The position numbers and the translations under genes are program-made. Below the pieces are notes generated by a model. The model was not told where the DNA came from and searched no databases. It saw nothing but the letters and a program-made list of their open reading frames with translations. Of a stretch of DNA of 64,000 nt, positions 35,222 to 42,731 are shown piece after piece (position 1 is the stretch's first letter; every line of letters begins with the position of its first letter). Origin of the DNA: Cellulomonas humilata. GTDB taxonomy: Bacteria > Actinomycetota > Actinomycetes > Actinomycetales > Cellulomonadaceae. The stretch spans positions 1 to 64,000 of the forward strand of contig NZ_JABMCI010000044.1 of assembly GCF_013359775.1 (NCBI RefSeq), given 5' to 3'.

Positions 35222-36913
35222 TCAGTACCCGTTCCGATGGGCCTCGACCGCACGGTGCACGCTCCCGTGGAACCGGTCGGGACCGACGCGGTCGACGACG
35301 CCGTCGCGCGCGAGCGTCGCCCGCACCGACGGCTTGACCCGCGCCAGCCGGACCGCCAGCTCCCGGTCGGCCGCGAGGTCCAGCACCTCGTGCAGCACCG
35401 CGGCGCCCTGGGCGTCGACGAAGGTGATCGCGCCGCAGTCGATCACGATCGCCGTCAGCCCCGGGACCGCGTCGGCGACCTCGCGCACCCGGTCCTCGAG
35501 CGCGTCGGCGGTGGCGAAGAACAGACCGCCGTCGATGCGGAGCACCGCGATGCCCGGCTCCGGCTCGTCCTCCGGGTGCTCGTCGAGCTCACGGAACACC
35601 TGCGTCCCCGGCTCGCGGACCATCACCGGCAGGGACGGGCGCGTGGTCACCGAGACCAGCCACAGCAGCGACAGACCGATCCCGACGAGCACCCCCGCCA
35701 GCACGCCGACCACCAGCGTGCTCACCAGCGCCACCATCGCGATCCAGAAGTCGAACCGCTGCACCCGGAACAGCCGGCGCATGGCCGGCACGTCCATCAT
35801 CCCCATGACGACGGCCTCGATGATGATCGCCGCGAGCACCGCCGTGGGCAGCCCGGAGAACAGGGGCGCCAGCAGCAGCAGGGTGAGCAGGACCATCGCG
35901 CCCGACGTGAGCGACGCGACGGGGGTGCGCGCTCCGGTGCGGTCGTTCAGCGAGCTCGCCGACAGGCTGGTGGACACCGGCATGCCCTGCACCAGGCCGG
36001 CACCCACGTTGGCGGCCCCCTGGGCGAGCGACTCCTGGTCGATGTCGACGCGGTAGCGGTGCCGGGCGGCGAACGTGCGGGCGTCGCCTGCGGTCTGGGA
36101 GAACCCGATCATCACCAGCGCGACGGAGGCGAGCGCCACGGTCGCGACGTGGTCGAGCAGCAGGGCGGGGTCGGGCACGACGACCGACGGGAGCCCGCGC
36201 GGGACGTCGCCGACCAGCGCGACGCCGCGCTCCCCCAGGTCGAGCAGCCAGGTGGCCAGCAGCCCGCCGACCACCAGGACGAGCGCGCCGGGCACGCGCG
36301 GGGCGATGCGCCGCAGTCCGAACACCGTGACCAGCGCGGCGACGGCGACCAGGAGCGTCGCCGGGTGCGCATCACCGAGGGTGCCGAGCCACGACCACAG
36401 CTCCTGCGGCGGGGTGGAGCCCGAGGCGCTCGTCCCCGTGAGCTTGGGCAGCTCGCCGATGACCACGTCGATCGCCGCCCCGAACAGGAAGCCGGTCACC
36501 ACGGCCCGCGAGAGGAACTGCGCGATCCAGCCCATCTTGAGCACCGCGAGGACCACGAACACGATGCCGGAGACGAGGGTGATCCCCGCGACGAACGAGG
36601 CCACGTCGGTGCCCGTGAGCCCGGCGGCGAGCACCGCGCTGGCGGCCACCGCGGCCAGCCCGGAGCTCGGTCCGGTGGAGATCTGCCGGCTGGTGCCGAA
36701 GATCGCGTACAGGATCGCGCCGGCCGCGGCGGCGTACAGGCCGTTCTGGAGCGGGATGCCCGCGATCCCCGCGTAGCCGAGGTTCTTGGGGACGATCAGC
36801 GCCGCGACCGCGACACCCGCGGCCACGTCGGGACGCAGCCACCGACGGTCGTACGTGCGCAGCACGCCGACGATCGGCACGCGGTCGGACCAGCGGCGAC
36901 GCTTCGCAGCCAT
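35222..36913 (-). CDS. SulP-family anion transporter with STAS domain
   Basis: 563 residues. The first 420 form the SulP membrane domain with the signature PDVAAGVAVAALIVPKNLGY, AGIAGIPLQNGLYAA and STGPSSGLAAVAASAVL. A C-terminal STAS domain (about 450-555; GIAVLRIDGGLFFATADALE, VIDCGAITFVDAQGAAVLHE) faces the cytosol. SulP proteins carry sulfate, bicarbonate or dicarboxylates with protons or sodium. The conserved Ser/Asp of the STAS beta3-alpha2 loop is replaced by Asp here (FVDAQGA). No sulfate or carbonic-anhydrase gene is adjacent, so the substrate is open. Confidence 0.93.
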   Translation of the reverse strand: MAAKRRRWSDRVPIVGVLRTYDRRWLRPDVAAGVAVAALIVPKNLGYAGIAGIPLQNGLYAAAAGAILYAIFGTSRQISTGPSSGLAAVAASAVLAAGLTGTDVASFVAGITLVSGIVFVVLAVLKMGWIAQFLSRAVVTGFLFGAAIDVVIGELPKLTGTSASGSTPPQELWSWLGTLGDAHPATLLVAVAALVTVFGLRRIAPRVPGALVLVVGGLLATWLLDLGERGVALVGDVPRGLPSVVVPDPALLLDHVATVALASVALVMIGFSQTAGDARTFAARHRYRVDIDQESLAQGAANVGAGLVQGMPVSTSLSASSLNDRTGARTPVASLTSGAMVLLTLLLLAPLFSGLPTAVLAAIIIEAVVMGMMDVPAMRRLFRVQRFDFWIAMVALVSTLVVGVLAGVLVGIGLSLLWLVSVTTRPSLPVMVREPGTQVFRELDEHPEDEPEPGIAVLRIDGGLFFATADALEDRVREVADAVPGLTAIVIDCGAITFVDAQGAAVLHEVLDLAADRELAVRLARVKPSVRATLARDGVVDRVGPDRFHGSVHRAVEAHRNGY

Positions 36914-36919
36914 CTCTGG

Positions 36920-36925
36920 ACACTA
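36920..36925 (-). promoter_or_regulatory. Leaderless -10 (TAGTGT) of the SulP gene
   Basis: TAGTGT on the minus strand, 6 nt before ATG at 36913, no Shine-Dalgarno. Confidence 0.6.
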
Positions 36926-36953
36926 GCGACGGGGCGCCGCCGGCGTCAGTCCC

Positions 36954-37274
36954 TCAGGACCGCTCCTCCGCCAGCCGCTTGATCGCCGCGAGCCGGCGGT
37001 CCCACTCGGCGCCGATCGCCTCCAGCGCGCGAGCCGTCTCGGACAGCCGGGCGCCGAGCGCGCGGTAGCGGATCTCCCGCCCGGCCCGCACCGGCTCCAC
37101 CAGCCCCGCCTCGGCCAGCAGGGCGAGGTGCTTGGCGATCGCCTGCCGCGTGACGGGCAGCCGGGCGGCCAGGGCCGACGCCGACAGGTCGCAGCGCCCC
37201 AGCTCGGCCAGGATCTGCCACCGGGTGTCGTCGGCCAGCGCCGCGAACACGGGCGCCAGCGCGGGGCCGCTCAT
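36954..37274 (-). CDS. ArsR-family helix-turn-helix regulator
   Basis: 106 residues; ATG overlaps the stop of the SRPBCC gene by 4 nt. A winged helix of the ArsR type: FAALADDTRWQILAELGRCD, LSASALAARLPVTRQAIAKH with the recognition helix, and the wing GREIRYRAL. No Cys pair for metal binding is present, so it is the non-metal subclass that typically pairs with an SRPBCC (AHSA1) protein and regulates its own operon. The two upstream palindromes are the expected operators. Confidence 0.93.
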   Translation of the reverse strand: MSGPALAPVFAALADDTRWQILAELGRCDLSASALAARLPVTRQAIAKHLALLAEAGLVEPVRAGREIRYRALGARLSETARALEAIGAEWDRRLAAIKRLAEERS

Positions 37275-37735
37275 GCCGCGCCTTCGAGCAGGGTGACCAG
37301 CTCGTCGAGCTCGGCGGTCCAGCCGCCGCGGTTGTTCTCCATCGCCACCAGCGGGTCCCGGGCCAGCAGGTCGAAGCCGGACTCCACCACCGTCAGCAGC
37401 GTGGCGTCCCCGTCGGCGACGAGCGTGAACCGGACCAGGGTCGAGTTGTCGGCGCGCAGCGGCTCGCCCGGCGATCCCCAGGTGAAGGCGAACACCACGG
37501 GCTCGTCGTACTCCTCGATGCGGACCGGGAACTCGCCGTAGCCCTCGAACCCGAACGTCCCCGCGCCCCCGACCCGCAGGTCCGGCAGGTCGGCGGTGCT
37601 CCCGAACCACTGCGCGATCAGGTCGTCCCGCGTCAGGGCGTCCCACACCCGCTCCGGCGTCGCGTGGATGTGCACGGTGCGCGTCACCTGGTAGCGCTCG
37701 GTGTCGATCGTCGCCTGCGGGTCGACGGACGCCAT
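37271..37735 (-). CDS. SRPBCC/AHSA1-type START-fold protein
   Basis: 154 residues. The fold signature TRTVHIHATPERVWDALTRD with the loop LIAQWFG and the C-terminal helix GWTAELDELVTLLE identify an Aha1/SRPBCC domain, a helix-grip pocket for small hydrophobic ligands. It precedes and overlaps the ArsR gene, the usual pair in actinobacteria, where the SRPBCC protein is thought to bind the inducer or a stress product. No catalytic residue is known for the class. Confidence 0.93.
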   Translation of the reverse strand: MASVDPQATIDTERYQVTRTVHIHATPERVWDALTRDDLIAQWFGSTADLPDLRVGGAGTFGFEGYGEFPVRIEEYDEPVVFAFTWGSPGEPLRADNSTLVRFTLVADGDATLLTVVESGFDLLARDPLVAMENNRGGWTAELDELVTLLEGAA

Positions 37736-37761
37736 GGGAGATCCTCTCGACGGTGAGTGCG

Positions 37762-37798
37762 TGCAACTTCAGAGTTGCACGAGCAACCTCTGGGTTGC
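37762..37798. promoter_or_regulatory. Tandem operators of the ArsR-SRPBCC operon
   Basis: Two related palindromes: TGCAACTTCAGAGTTGCA (37762-37779) and GCAACCTCTGGGTTGC (37783-37798). Both fit GCAAC(T/C)TC(A/T)G(A/G)GTTGC. Their centres are exactly 20 bp apart, two helical turns, so two ArsR dimers would bind the same face. They lie between the SRPBCC start and the divergent GNAT gene. Confidence 0.8.
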
Positions 37799-37804
37799 AA
37801 CCGC

Positions 37805-37810
37805 TACGGT
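37805..37810 (+). promoter_or_regulatory. Leaderless -10 (TACGGT) of the GNAT gene
   Basis: TACGGT lies 7 nt before GTG at 37818 and only 6 bp from the second ArsR palindrome, so ArsR binding would also block this promoter. Confidence 0.55.
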
Positions 37811-37817
37811 CGGGAAC

Positions 37818-38318
37818 GTGCTCCCCGTCCCCGCCGTCCCCGCCGACGTCGACGCGATCCACGCCCTGCGCCGCTCGCTCGAGGACTGGATGGCAGCGCA
37901 CGGCACCGTGCAGTGGCCGCGGGGCTCCCTGCCCCGCGAGCGCATCGCCACCCAGGTCGAGGCCGGCGAGTGGCACGTCGTCCGCGACGACGAGCTCGGG
38001 CTCGCCGGCACGGTCCGGCTGCTGTGGACGGACCCCGACTTCTGGGGCGACGACGACACCCCCGCGGCCTACGTGCACGGCCTGATGGTCGACCGCCGCG
38101 CCGCCGGTCGCCGGCTCGGCCCCGCACTGCTCGACTGGGCGGCGGCGCAGGGACGCGCGGCCGGCGTCGAGCTGCTCCGGCTCGACTGCCGGACCACCAA
38201 CCCGGTCCTGCGCACGTACTACGAGTCGCACGGGTTCCGGACCGTCGGGCAGGTGGACTTCGCCGACTTCTCCTGCACCCTGCTGGAGGCCTCGCTCCGT
38301 GTGGGTGGTAGCGCCTAA
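37818..38318 (+). CDS. GNAT-family N-acetyltransferase
   Basis: 166 residues from GTG at 37818, chosen by the leaderless -10; the open frame extends upstream across the operators, which is not coding. The GNAT acetyl-CoA motif A is YVHGLMVDRRAAGRRLGPAL (the R/QxxGxG/A loop reads RAAGRRLG), with motif B LRTYYESHGFRTVG. The N-terminal half has ALRRSLEDWMAAHGTVQWP. It transfers acetyl from acetyl-CoA to an amine; substrate unknown. Its TAA stop also begins the -10 of the next gene. Confidence 0.9.
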   Translation: MLPVPAVPADVDAIHALRRSLEDWMAAHGTVQWPRGSLPRERIATQVEAGEWHVVRDDELGLAGTVRLLWTDPDFWGDDDTPAAYVHGLMVDRRAAGRRLGPALLDWAAAQGRAAGVELLRLDCRTTNPVLRTYYESHGFRTVGQVDFADFSCTLLEASLRVGGSA

Positions 38319-38321
38319 GTT
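38316..38321 (+). promoter_or_regulatory. Leaderless -10 (TAAGTT) built on the GNAT stop codon
   Basis: TAAGTT begins with the TAA stop of the GNAT gene and lies 6 nt before ATG of the VOC gene; no Shine-Dalgarno. The termination codon and promoter element share three bases. Confidence 0.55.
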
Positions 38322-38327
38322 GGACAT

Positions 38328-39146
38328 ATGGCGCAGCAGCAGCGGACCTACCCGCAGGGCGTGACGTCCTGGGTGGACATCGAGCAGCGGGACGTCGACG
38401 GAGCACTGGAGTTCTACGGCGCCGTGCTCGGCTGGACGTTCCACCAGGCCAGCCCTCCGGGGGCGCCGCGGTACGTGATCGCGCAGGTGGAGGGGCTCGA
38501 CGTCGCGGGCGTCGGCGAGGGAGCCGACGATCCTGGTTGGCACACGTACGTGGCGGCCGACGACCTCGAGTCGGTCCTCGACCGCATCACCGCCGCGGGC
38601 GGGGTCGTGACCACCGGCCCGACCGTCGCGGGCAAGGGCGGCACCTGGGCCGGCTTCACCGATCCGCAGGGCGTGCCGCTGCGGCTCTGGCAGCCGAAGC
38701 GACGGCTCGGCGCACAGCTGGTCAACGCGCCCGGCACCTGGAACTTCAGCGACCTGCGCAGCGACGAGCCGGCCACCGCGTTCTACACGCGGGTGTTCGG
38801 GTGGGAGTTCGCCGACCTCGGCTTCGGCACCATGATCCGCATGCCCCGCTACGGCGACCACCTGGCGGCCACCACCGACCCGGACATCCGCGAACGTCAG
38901 GCAGAAGTCTCCGTGCCCCCCGGGTTCGAGGACGCGATCGGCTGGGTCGCACCCGCGGTCGAGAACGAGGCACCGCACTGGCACGTCACGTTCGCCGTCG
39001 CCGACCGGGACGCGACCGCCGCACTGGCCACCGCGCACGGCGGCACGGTGCTGGACAGCGAGGACACCCCGTGGGCCCTCACGACCACGATCCAGGACCC
39101 GCAGGGCGCGCTGTTCAGCGGGAGCCAGTTCACTCCCCCGTCCTGA
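38328..39146 (+). CDS. Two-domain VOC (glyoxalase-like) protein
   Basis: 272 residues, two vicinal-oxygen-chelate modules: residues 10-125 (GVTSWVDIEQRDVDGALEFY, AGFTDPQGVPLRLWQ) and 138-270 (WNFSDLRSDEPATAFYTRVF, TTTIQDPQGALFSGSQF). Candidate metal ligands are not all present, as in many actinobacterial hydroxylase-like VOC proteins. Enzyme chemistry cannot be assigned. The 3' end overlaps the convergent HNH gene by 17 nt. The start rests on the leaderless -10. Confidence 0.92.
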   Translation: MAQQQRTYPQGVTSWVDIEQRDVDGALEFYGAVLGWTFHQASPPGAPRYVIAQVEGLDVAGVGEGADDPGWHTYVAADDLESVLDRITAAGGVVTTGPTVAGKGGTWAGFTDPQGVPLRLWQPKRRLGAQLVNAPGTWNFSDLRSDEPATAFYTRVFGWEFADLGFGTMIRMPRYGDHLAATTDPDIRERQAEVSVPPGFEDAIGWVAPAVENEAPHWHVTFAVADRDATAALATAHGGTVLDSEDTPWALTTTIQDPQGALFSGSQFTPPS

Positions 39147-39507
39147 CCGGCCCTTCGCGTGGGAACCGCGCGGCGAGCTCCGCCTGGATCCGCACGTGCC
39201 GCTCGAGGAACGCCCGCTCGTCGAGCTTCTTGCGCCGCAGCCAGCCGGTGACCTCGTCGTTGCACTTGCTGGCGTTGCACGAGCCGCACGCCGGGGCGAT
39301 GTTGTCGAGCGTGTAGCGCCCGCCGCGCGAGATGGGCAGGACGCAGTCGCGCTGCAGTGGCCGGTCGCTCGCCCCGCAGTACGCGCACCCGCCCCACGCC
39401 GCGGTGAGCGCCTGCCACTGCTCGGGGCTGAGGTCGTGCTGGACGGCGGCCATGCGCCGCTTGCGACGCGTGGCGTACCGCGCCTGGCGGGTGCGGCTGG
39501 ACGGCAT
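39130..39507 (-). CDS. HNH nuclease with Cys at the usual catalytic His site
   Basis: 125 residues. A basic N-terminus (RQARYATRRKRRMAAVQHDL) precedes a zinc-finger HNH domain: CAYCGASD and CGSCNASK give the two CxxC pairs, and LQRDCVLPISRGGRYTLDNI is the core, where DHxxP-type HNH motifs have His but this protein has Cys (codon TGC). The later Asn (DNIAPAC) and closing residues are present. The same change may be characteristic of this small actinobacterial subfamily rather than a loss. DNA nicking or binding is likely; the target is unknown. Confidence 0.88.
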   Translation of the reverse strand: MPSSRTRQARYATRRKRRMAAVQHDLSPEQWQALTAAWGGCAYCGASDRPLQRDCVLPISRGGRYTLDNIAPACGSCNASKCNDEVTGWLRRKKLDERAFLERHVRIQAELAARFPREGPVRTGE

Positions 39508-39513
39508 GACCTC

Positions 39514-39519
39514 ACGGTA
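39514..39519 (-). promoter_or_regulatory. Leaderless -10 (TACCGT) of the HNH gene
   Basis: TACCGT on the minus strand, 6 nt before ATG at 39507. Confidence 0.5.
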
Positions 39520-39637
39520 GTCAGGTCACAGGCGTCCCCTGCGCAACCGCGCGGGTGGGGTCTTGCCGCCGCCCCTTCCCAAACCGGTCCAAACTAGGCA
39601 GGGTGGCTGGTGTCCGAGCCCGTCTCGAGGAGCCCCC

Positions 39638-41416
39638 ATGCAGATCCTTCGTGGCCGTCAGGTCGCCGCCGCCGTCGCAGCAGCCCTGGCTCTCGTCTCG
39701 ACCACCGCGATCCCCGCCCAGGCAGGTGGGAAGCACCCGTCACCGAAGACGGTCACCGTCAACCTCATCTCCTTCAACGACTTCCACGGCGCGATCGACC
39801 CGCCCACCGGAAGCGGCGGGCTGGTCAACGGCACCCCGGCCGGCGGCGTGGAGTACCTGGCGACGGCGGTCAAGAAGCTGCGGGCCGAGCAGGAGCAGGA
39901 GTCGCGCTACAGCTTCACGGTCGCGGCCGGTGACCTCGTGGGCGCGAGCCCGCTGGTGAGCGCCGCGTTCCACGACGAGCCGACCGTCGACGAGATGAAC
40001 TCGCTCGGGCTCGACGTGACGAGCGTCGGCAACCACGAGTTCGACGAGGGCGTGCCCGAGCTCCTCCGCCTCCAGAAGGGCGGCTGCCACCCGGTCGACG
40101 GGTGCCTGGACGGTGACGGGTTCGCCGGGGCCGACTACCCGATGCTCGCGGCGAACGTCGTCTACAAGAAGAGCGGTCTGCCGATCCTCAAGCCGTTCAC
40201 GATCGAGAACGTCGGCGGCGTGAAGGTGGCCTTCGTCGGGATGACGCTCGAGGGGACCCCGGCCATCGTCAACCCCGCCGGCATCACGAACGTGAACTTC
40301 CTCGACGAGGCGACGACCGCCAACAAGTACGCCCGCGCGCTCAAGTGGCTCGGGGTGAAGTCGATCGTCCTGCTGCTGCACGAGGGCGGGCAGCAGACCG
40401 GGCCCGCTCCGCAGGACCCGAGCGGGTGCGTCGGCTTCTCGGGCGCCGTCACCGACATCGTGTCGCAGCTCGACCCGGCGTACGGCGTGGTCGTCAGCGG
40501 CCACACGCACCGCTCCTACACCTGCGCGCTGCCCAACTCGTCCGGTGCACCGACCGTCGTGACCAGCGCCGGCAGCAACGGCACGATCCTCACCGACATC
40601 AGCATGACCCTCGACAAGAAGACGAAGAAGATCGTCTCCGCCGACGCTCACAACCTCATCGTCGAGAACGGGGTCAAGAACCCGGACGGGACCTGGCAGC
40701 AGTCGGCGCCCGGCGTGTACGTCCGCAACCCGGCCACGGTCGACCCCGAGGCCAAGGTGATCGCCGACAAGTACCGGGCCGCGGTAGCACCGCTCGCCAA
40801 CCGGGTCGTCGGGTCGATCACGGCCGACATCACCCGCACGGGGAACGCCGCCGGCGAGAGCGCACTGGGCGACGTCATCGCCGACGGCATGGTCGCCTAC
40901 ACCACCTCGGCCGGGGTGCAGCTGGCGCTGATGAACCCCGGGGGCATCCGCGCGGACCTCATCTACACGAACTCCCCAGGGGGCGAGGCGCCCGGCCAGG
41001 TGACGTACGGCGAGGTGTTCACCGTGCAGCCGTTCAACAACCTGGTGGCCACGGTGACGCTCACCGGCGCCCAGCTCAAGGAGGTCCTCGAGCAGCAGTT
41101 CGCGGGCTACGCCGGGCAGACGACGACCAAGATCCTGCAGGTGTCCGAGGGATTCACCTACACCTACTCGTCGTCCGCGGCGCTCGGGAGCCGGGTCAGC
41201 AACCTGGCGCTGAACGGCACGCCGATCGACCCGGCCGGCACCTACCGGGTCACCACCAACGACTTCCTCGCCAACGGGGGTGACGGGTTCACCAACCTCA
41301 CGGTCGCCACCGACCGGGTGACCGCACCCGGTTTCGACGTCGACTCGCTGGCGGCGTACCTGGGCGCCGGACCGAAGGGCCCCGGGCCGCAGAACCGGAT
41401 CACGGTGGTGCCGTGA
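39638..41416 (+). CDS. Secreted 5'-nucleotidase/2',3'-cyclic phosphodiesterase family metallophosphatase
   Basis: 592 residues, ATG with GAGGAG 6 nt upstream. A signal peptide (8-28, IPAQAGG) is followed by the metallophosphatase domain with its dimetal ligands: LISFNDFHGAI, VAAGDLVGASPLV, TSVGNHEFDEG, and VVVSGHTHRSY. The C-terminal nucleotide-binding 5'-nucleotidase domain (about 400-575) includes LMNPGGIRADLIY and TNDFLANGGDGF. No LPXTG or membrane anchor is visible, so the enzyme is released. It dephosphorylates extracellular nucleotides, probably for nucleoside and phosphate scavenging. The length is typical. Confidence 0.94.
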   Translation: MQILRGRQVAAAVAAALALVSTTAIPAQAGGKHPSPKTVTVNLISFNDFHGAIDPPTGSGGLVNGTPAGGVEYLATAVKKLRAEQEQESRYSFTVAAGDLVGASPLVSAAFHDEPTVDEMNSLGLDVTSVGNHEFDEGVPELLRLQKGGCHPVDGCLDGDGFAGADYPMLAANVVYKKSGLPILKPFTIENVGGVKVAFVGMTLEGTPAIVNPAGITNVNFLDEATTANKYARALKWLGVKSIVLLLHEGGQQTGPAPQDPSGCVGFSGAVTDIVSQLDPAYGVVVSGHTHRSYTCALPNSSGAPTVVTSAGSNGTILTDISMTLDKKTKKIVSADAHNLIVENGVKNPDGTWQQSAPGVYVRNPATVDPEAKVIADKYRAAVAPLANRVVGSITADITRTGNAAGESALGDVIADGMVAYTTSAGVQLALMNPGGIRADLIYTNSPGGEAPGQVTYGEVFTVQPFNNLVATVTLTGAQLKEVLEQQFAGYAGQTTTKILQVSEGFTYTYSSSAALGSRVSNLALNGTPIDPAGTYRVTTNDFLANGGDGFTNLTVATDRVTAPGFDVDSLAAYLGAGPKGPGPQNRITVVP

Positions 41417-41433
41417 TCGCAGGGTGACGATCA

Positions 41434-41457
41434 GGGCTGCGGGTCGGCGGTCAGCCC
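41434..41457 (+). terminator. Possible terminator of the 5'-nucleotidase gene
   Basis: GGGCTG / CAGCCC, a 6-bp stem with a 12-nt G-rich loop, 18 bp after the stop. An alternative pairing GCGGG / CCCGC overlaps it. Confidence 0.35.
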
Positions 41458-41592
41458 GCGGGCGCCTCCCCCGGCGTGCAGGTGGGCGGCGTCGGCCGTC
41501 GCCGCCGGAGCGCACACGGTCACCAGGCGTCGGCACCGTTCGGGTCGAGCACCTCGGTGTTCACGAGCCCTGCGCCGCGCTGGTGAGCCGAC

Positions 41593-41618
41593 CCGGGCTC
41601 AGCTCAGGCTGAGCCCGG
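41593..41618 (-). terminator. 10-bp hairpin spanning the end of the membrane-protein gene
   Basis: CCGGGCTCAG / CTGAGCCCGG, a perfect 10-bp stem with a 6-nt loop. The stop codon of the minus-strand gene (41599-41601) lies inside the stem, so the hairpin would form only after the ribosome leaves. Confidence 0.5.
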
Positions 41619-42051
41619 CCGACCGCCCACTCACGTCCGCTCGGAGACGCAGTGACGATCGGATCAGGGCGGCTCCGAGGAGCGCGCACGTCAGCACGCC
41701 GAGCACGACGGCCCACGCGTCGGGCTTCCGGAACGCGGAGGGCGTGACCCACACCGCTTGCACGAGGAAGAGCGCGCCGAACACGAAGCCGGACAGGGGT
41801 CGTGCGGTCATCCGCCACCACGCGCGCGGCGCCTCGAGCGACTCGATCTCGGCGTCCCGGAAGTTGCGCGCGGCGAACCCGACGACGAGCAGCTGGAGGG
41901 GCACCGACGCGAGCGACCCCGCCCACGAGCCCATCGTCAGCGACGCGGTGACCGTGACCGCAGCGACGACGATCGACGCGAGGAACAGGTAGACGAACTT
42001 CCCGTACGGCGTCACGATCCGCCACCGAGCCGGCCCGACTCGTGCCGTCAC
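41599..42051 (-). CDS. Small membrane protein of unknown function
   Basis: 150 residues from GTG at 42051, which overlaps the stop of a 13-codon leader ORF (GTGA). A later GTG at 42015 is an alternative start. Four hydrophobic segments are visible: FVYLFLASIVVAAVTVTASL, LASVPLQLLVVGFAA, LSGFVFGALFLVQAVWV and AWAVVLGVLTCALLGAALI. The amphipathic loop RNFRDAEIESLEAPRAWW lies between the second and third. I recognise no family motif. Nothing nearby suggests a role. Confidence 0.7.
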   Translation of the reverse strand: MTARVGPARWRIVTPYGKFVYLFLASIVVAAVTVTASLTMGSWAGSLASVPLQLLVVGFAARNFRDAEIESLEAPRAWWRMTARPLSGFVFGALFLVQAVWVTPSAFRKPDAWAVVLGVLTCALLGAALIRSSLRLRADVSGRSAGLSLS

Positions 42052-42089
42052 GTGCCCACACCCCGGTCGTCGTCGCGGAACGTCCTCAC
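42048..42089 (-). CDS. Leaderless 13-residue leader ORF
   Basis: GTG at 42089 opens MRTFRDDDRGVGT and stops at TGA 42048-42050, overlapping the GTG start of the membrane protein by the GTGA pattern. TACGGT lies exactly 6 nt upstream of the leader start, so a leaderless transcript would start on this leader and hand ribosomes to the main ORF. The reading is speculative; an alternative is one longer protein starting at TTG 42096 in the main frame. Confidence 0.4.
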   Translation of the reverse strand: MRTFRDDDRGVGT

Positions 42090-42095
42090 CTGGCA

Positions 42096-42101
42096 ACCGT
42101 A
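42096..42101 (-). promoter_or_regulatory. Leaderless -10 (TACGGT) of the leader ORF
   Basis: TACGGT on the minus strand with a 6-nt gap to GTG at 42089. Confidence 0.45.
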
Positions 42102-42130
42102 GTGATCGGGACGATGCCCACGGTGGGATC

Positions 42131-42265
42131 TCACGCGGCGACGAGCTCGTACCTCAGATCCTTGGGGACCGAGCGGTGTGCAGCGGGGTGCCCGAACCCC
42201 GTCGGCAACGCCGGCACCTCGCCGGTCGGGCGCTCTTCGTCCTCGAGTCCGGTGCTCACCGTCAT
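42131..42265 (-). CDS. 44-residue small protein
   Basis: ATG at 42265 with AGAGGGG 7 nt upstream; the peptide begins MTVSTGLEDEERPTGEV and ends DLRYELVAA. Codon third positions are about 88% G or C, as in real genes here. It has an acidic first half, a Gly/Pro-rich middle and a charged tail, which recalls ribosomally made peptide precursors or small regulators, but no modification enzyme lies nearby. Downstream of tRNA-Lys on the same strand. Confidence 0.45.
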   Translation of the reverse strand: MTVSTGLEDEERPTGEVPALPTGFGHPAAHRSVPKDLRYELVAA

Positions 42266-42491
42266 GGCCGTACCCCTCTTCGCGTCGGTGATGGCATCGC
42301 CGGCCTCATTGCCGGAACACCGTTGACCGTGCGCACAGCCGGTCCTCCGCCACGCGGGTGCGCCGACTGCCCTACCCCTCCCATCGGACGGGCTGTGGTC
42401 GTGCAAAGGCGAACGCGACAGCCGGTCGGGTGGATTTCGACACGACGGCGATCGGGGCCTCGCACAGCCCTGGACTGCGACGACACCTGGG

Positions 42492-42564
42492 TGGGCCCCG
42501 TGGGGATCGAACCCACAACCCGCGGATTAAAAGTCCGCTGCTCTGCCGATTGAGCTAGAGGCCC
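42492..42564 (-). tRNA. tRNA-Lys (anticodon TTT)
   Basis: 73 nt. Acceptor stem GGGCCTC / GGGGCCC with one T-G pair, D arm GCTC...GAGC, anticodon arm GCGGA / TCCGC with loop CTTTTAA, T arm GTGGG / CCCAC with TTCGATC loop, discriminator A. All arms pair; the CCA end is not encoded. It is alone, not in a cluster. Confidence 0.97.
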
Positions 42565-42718
42565 GGGGGACGGGGACGAGAACCGTCGCGACTGCGGAGC
42601 AGTCCGACCCCTCCGGTTGGAGGCTACGCGACTTCGCCCGGCGTCGGCCCTGGATCGCCGGGGTACGGCGCCCGGGTGAACGCCGCCGAGACCCCGGCGC
42701 ACCGACCGCCGCCTCCGC

Positions 42719-42724
42719 TACCGT
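42719..42724 (+). promoter_or_regulatory. Leaderless -10 (TACCGT) of the DUF4190 gene
   Basis: TACCGT lies 7 nt before ATG at 42732; no Shine-Dalgarno between. Confidence 0.5.
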
Positions 42725-42731
42725 GCGCCGG

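Noticed and set aside
42590..42604. GACTGC-GGA-GCAGTC inverted repeat upstream of tRNA-Lys
   Set aside because: Stem of only 6 bp with a 3-nt loop and no clear relation to a promoter or terminator; too weak to call.
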